Notes under the pieces: model-generated
The model's input: only the letters and a program-made list of their open reading frames with translations
The model's database searches: none
Told to the model about the DNA's origin: nothing
In this document: positions 61,047-64,000 of the stretch, one piece after another
How the letters are laid out: the number at the start of each line of letters is the position of its first letter
Numbering within the stretch: the stretch's first letter is position 1
Program-made: the position numbers and the translations under genes
Assembly: GCF_001021505.1 (NCBI RefSeq)
Contig: NZ_LDPO01000013.1
Coordinates: 1 to 64,000, forward strand
DNA: 64,000 nucleotides
From: Mycolicibacter heraklionensis
GTDB lineage: Bacteria; Actinomycetota; Actinomycetes; Mycobacteriales; Mycobacteriaceae
Direction: 5' to 3'

Positions 61047-62767
61047 CTATGACGTTGACTCTGCGCTCACGGCGACGTTGTGCGAGAAGAGGCCGCCCTG
61101 GACGCAGAGTCAACGGGGTGGTGGCCACCGTATTAGCTGCCGGCCTGGTGCTGAGCGGGTGCGCGGCCGTCGATATCACCGCGCCGGAGGGCACCGCCGC
61201 GGTCGGGACCGCCAGCGACATCAACCCGCAGGACCCGGCGAAACTGCGCGACGGCGGCAACCTGCGGCTGGCCATGACGCAGTTCCCGCCGAACTTCAAC
61301 CCGCTGCACATCGACGGCAACCTGGCCGAGAACGCCGCCATGCTCAAGGCCACCATGCCGCGGGCATTCATCATCGGACCGGACGGCTCTGCGACGGTGG
61401 ACACCGACTACTTCACCAGCGTGGAGCTGACCGGCACCAACCCCCAGGTGGTCACCTACACCATCAACCCGAAAGCGGTGTGGAGCGACGGGACACCGCT
61501 CACCTGGAAAGACATCGCCAGCCAGATCCACGCCACCAGCGGCGCCGACAGCGGCTACGCGATCGCGACCACCAACGGCGCTGAGCGTGTCGCCTCGGTG
61601 ACCCGCGGCATTAATGACCGGCAGGCCGTGATGCGCTTCGCCAAGCCCTACGCGGAGTGGCGGGGCATGTTCGCGGGCAACTCGATGCTGTTGCCGGCCA
61701 GCATGACCGGCGACCCGGAGACCTTCAACAAGGCTCAGCTGAGCAGGCCGGGTCCCTCGGCCGGGCCGTTCGTATTGTCGACGCTGGATCGCACCAGCCA
61801 GCGGATCACCTTGACCCGCAACCCCGCCTGGTGGGGCCGGACACCGAAGCTGGACACCATCACCTACCTGGTGCTCGACGAGGCCGCCCGGATGCCGGCG
61901 CTGCAGAACCACACCATCGACGCCACCGGGGTGGCCACCCTGGATCAGTTGACGATCGCGCGCCGCACCGAGGGCATCGCGATCCGGCGGGCGCCGACCC
62001 CGGCCTGGAACCACTTCACCTTCAACGGGGCACCCGGGGCCATTCTGTCCGACAAGGCGCTGCGGCTGGCGGTGATGCGCGGTGTCGACCGGTCTACCAT
62101 CGCCAAGGTCACCCAGCGCGGCCTGACCGCCGACCCGGTACCGCTGAACAACCACATCTACGTCGCCGGCCAGGAGGGCTACCAGGACAACAGTGCGGTG
62201 GTGGCCTACGACCCCGAGCGCGCCGCACGCGAACTCGACGAGCTGGGCTGGACGCTGCACGGGAAGTTCCGGGAGAAGGACGGTCGCCCGCTGGTGATCC
62301 GCCACCTGTTCTACGACGCGTCGAGCACCCGGCAGTTCGCCCAAGTGGCCCAGCACAACCTGGCCCAGATCGGAGTCAAGCTGCAGTTGGACGCCAAGGC
62401 CGGCGGCGGCTTCTTCACCGACTACGTCAACGTCGGCGACTTCGACATCGCCCAATTCAGTTGGGTCGGTGACGCTTTCCCGCTGGCCGGGCTGAACCAG
62501 ATCTCCGCCTCTTATGGCGAGGCCAACTTCGGCAAGATCGGCAGCCCGGCCATCGACGCCAAGATCGAGGAGACGCTGGAGGCCTTGGACCCCGCGGTTG
62601 CGCGAGCCCGGGCCAACGAGGTCGACACGCTGCTGTGGGCCGAGGGATTCAGCCTGCCGCTGATTCAGACCACCGGGAATGTGGCGGTGCGCAGTTCGCT
62701 GGCCAACTTCGGTGCGCCGGGCCTGGCGGATCTGGACTACACCGTGATCGGGTTCCTGAAGGACTGA
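61043..62767 (+). CDS. oppA: Peptide-binding lipoprotein OppA
   Basis: The 574-residue substrate-binding protein has a basic N-terminus and lipobox LSGC with lipidation at Cys40, followed by a family-5 extracellular domain ([56 protein letters not shown]). It is the last gene of oppBCDA and overlaps oppD by 4 nt. The M. tuberculosis counterpart (Rv1280c) is reported to bind peptides including glutathione-related ones, which would fit its place beside sulfur genes, though that is only a hint. Confidence 0.96.
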   Translation: MTMTLTLRSRRRCARRGRPGRRVNGVVATVLAAGLVLSGCAAVDITAPEGTAAVGTASDINPQDPAKLRDGGNLRLAMTQFPPNFNPLHIDGNLAENAAMLKATMPRAFIIGPDGSATVDTDYFTSVELTGTNPQVVTYTINPKAVWSDGTPLTWKDIASQIHATSGADSGYAIATTNGAERVASVTRGINDRQAVMRFAKPYAEWRGMFAGNSMLLPASMTGDPETFNKAQLSRPGPSAGPFVLSTLDRTSQRITLTRNPAWWGRTPKLDTITYLVLDEAARMPALQNHTIDATGVATLDQLTIARRTEGIAIRRAPTPAWNHFTFNGAPGAILSDKALRLAVMRGVDRSTIAKVTQRGLTADPVPLNNHIYVAGQEGYQDNSAVVAYDPERAARELDELGWTLHGKFREKDGRPLVIRHLFYDASSTRQFAQVAQHNLAQIGVKLQLDAKAGGGFFTDYVNVGDFDIAQFSWVGDAFPLAGLNQISASYGEANFGKIGSPAIDAKIEETLEALDPAVARARANEVDTLLWAEGFSLPLIQTTGNVAVRSSLANFGAPGLADLDYTVIGFLKD

Positions 62768-62800
62768 CGCCCGCAGCGCGCTCCCAATACAAGCAATGCA

Positions 62801-62812
62801 AGGGAAAACCCT
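62801..62812. promoter_or_regulatory. AGGG-N4-CCCT element upstream of PGRS gene 3
   Basis: AGGGAAAACCCT, preceded by GCA, lies 91 nt before the PGRS ATG at 62904 and 33 bp after the oppA stop. It matches the elements before PGRS genes 1 and 2 in spacing and context. It could also be a weak hairpin ending oppA transcription. Confidence 0.45.
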
Positions 62813-62903
62813 GTATCCATCCTGCCTCAGCAAAATCTAGGCTTCGAATAAGGGTCTGTTTGATCTGGCAGAGAAAAACTCAGGTTACGGGGAGGCGTTC
62901 GTC

Positions 62904-64000
62904 ATGACCGCTCGTCAGCAATCCGGCAAGGGTGTGAAGAACCGTCGCGCTGCCCGCGCGATCGGTGTGGGCACGGCGGTGGGCGCGTTCTTGGCGTTGG
63001 GGGTCTTGCCGGCCACGGCACCCCCCGCCAACGCCGACGGATTCGATTGGCTGATCGACTTCATCGATCCCGCAGCCGGTTCGGCGAGCAGCACCGACAT
63101 CGGCATTCCCGACCTCACGGCGGGGTTCGATCCGAGCACCTGGGGGCTCGACGCCTTGTTCGAGCAGCTGGTCTACACGCCCCTGCACACGGGTGTAGAA
63201 GACTGGATCGGCAGCGAGGCCGGCGTCCAGATCGCCGGATTCCTCAACAACCTCACCGGCCTCTACCTGATCGGCAATGGCGCCGACGGCACCGCCGACC
63301 ATCCCGATGGCGGCAACGGCGGGCTACTGCTCGGCGACGGCGGTGACGGCTTCGGCAGCGGCGGCAGCGGCGGCGATGCCGGCTGGCTGTTCGGCAACGG
63401 TGGCAATGCTGGAAGCGCAGCCGACGGCGAGGCCAGCATCGTCGTTCACGACGTCGGTTACGCCTCCCCCAGCATGGTTGCCCTGGCGACCACCCCCATC
63501 GACGGCACACCGGGAAGCGGCGGCAACGCCGCATTCCTGTTCGGCAACGGCGGTAACGGCACCAACGGCGGCAACGGCCAATTCGGCGGCGACGGCGGTG
63601 ATGGCGGCAGGGGCGGTGACGGCGGGTTCTTCTGGGGCAACGGCGGCACCGGTGGCACCGGTGGCACGGGCGGTGGGGGTGTCGCCGACTACAACGGCGG
63701 TGCCGGCGGCAACGGCGGCACGGGAGGCACCGGCGGCACCGGCGGGCTGTTGTTCAGCAACGGCGGCCGCGGCGGCACGGGCGGAACCGGGGGCGTCGGC
63801 GCCGCCGGCCTTGACAGCACGACCCGCTACGTCCACGGCGACGGCGGCAGCGGCGGGAATGGCGGCGCAGGCGGTCTCGGCGGCAGAGCCGGCATGTTGT
63901 TCGGTGCCGACGGCAAAGGCGGCAACGGCGGCACCGGTGGCGCGGGCGGCCAGGGCGGTGATGGCAGCGGCGACGCTTTCGGGGGCACGGGCGGTGCGGG
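62904..64000 (+). CDS. PE-less PGRS protein 3 (3' end outside window)
   Basis: At least 365 residues, open at the right end. It starts after a GGGGAGG ribosome site with [20 protein letters not shown], then a hydrophobic signal core ([19 protein letters not shown]) cleaved near ANA-DG, and a ~100-residue domain close to that of PGRS protein 1 ([45 protein letters not shown]). Gly-Gly-X repeats follow with blocks such as GWLFGNGGN and GGLLFSNGG. No PE domain. Confidence 0.9.
   Translation, partial: MTARQQSGKGVKNRRAARAIGVGTAVGAFLALGVLPATAPPANADGFDWLIDFIDPAAGSASSTDIGIPDLTAGFDPSTWGLDALFEQLVYTPLHTGVEDWIGSEAGVQIAGFLNNLTGLYLIGNGADGTADHPDGGNGGLLLGDGGDGFGSGGSGGDAGWLFGNGGNAGSAADGEASIVVHDVGYASPSMVALATTPIDGTPGSGGNAAFLFGNGGNGTNGGNGQFGGDGGDGGRGGDGGFFWGNGGTGGTGGTGGGGVADYNGGAGGNGGTGGTGGTGGLLFSNGGRGGTGGTGGVGAAGLDSTTRYVHGDGGSGGNGGAGGLGGRAGMLFGADGKGGNGGTGGAGGQGGDGSGDAFGGTGGA

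Overview
The window is from a Mycobacterium (sensu lato). It is GC-rich and has mycobacterial hallmarks: an atp operon with a fused b-delta subunit, murA directly upstream of an rRNA operon, the fused oppD, cysNC, and long Gly-Gly-X (PGRS) proteins. The PGRS proteins carry an ordinary secretion signal instead of a PE domain. From memory this points to a non-tuberculous lineage, perhaps near the M. terrae complex (Mycolicibacter), but I cannot prove the species.

Left part (1-23.9 kb), conserved core, nearly all on the minus strand. Read in transcription order it runs argS-lysA-thrA-thrC-thrB (Asp-family amino acids, almost all with overlapping stop and start codons), rho, rpmE, prfA-prmC-tsaC-wecA, atpI-B-E-F-FH-A-G-D-C with a DUF2550 gene, then murA and the start of a 16S rRNA gene at the window edge. 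cobO (PduO-type) sits divergently from murA. As I recall, this is the M. tuberculosis Rv1292-Rv1315 order, seen here in reverse complement.

Middle part (23.8-52.3 kb), accessory region. It starts at tRNA-Arg(CCG), next to argS. Its 3' end and flank (66 nt) are repeated at 26.74 kb, bracketing a 2.85-kb islet that holds an XRE-ImmA/IrrE + DUF4411 toxin-antitoxin pair, a membrane coiled-coil protein and no integrase. Beyond it lie a DEDDh exonuclease/BRCT gene pair, an autoregulated-looking Fic gene, a large LuxR-type ATPase regulator, two PE-less PGRS genes, a three-gene type VII secretion toxin/immunity-like cassette with an orphan immunity remnant, a HAD hydrolase, an F420-type oxidoreductase, a FadR-regulated lipid-oxidation cluster (Rv0494-Rv0492c type), a secreted DUF4185 protein and small enzymes.

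Right part (52.3-64 kb), core again. It has an Rrf2 regulator, cysQ, cysNC and cysD (sulfate assimilation), the beta-carbonic anhydrase canA, and the divergent oppB-C-D-A peptide importer. A third PE-less PGRS gene runs off the right end. The cysD upstream region is unusual: phased operator half-sites, a divergent cysteine-rich possibly leaderless ORF, a 15-bp tandem repeat, and a palindromic element that recurs on the other side of canA.

The best candidates for undescribed biology are the type VII toxin/immunity cassette (37.1-39.7 kb), the cysteine-rich leaderless ORF opposite cysD, and the PE-less PGRS family with its shared AGGG-N4/5-CCC upstream element.
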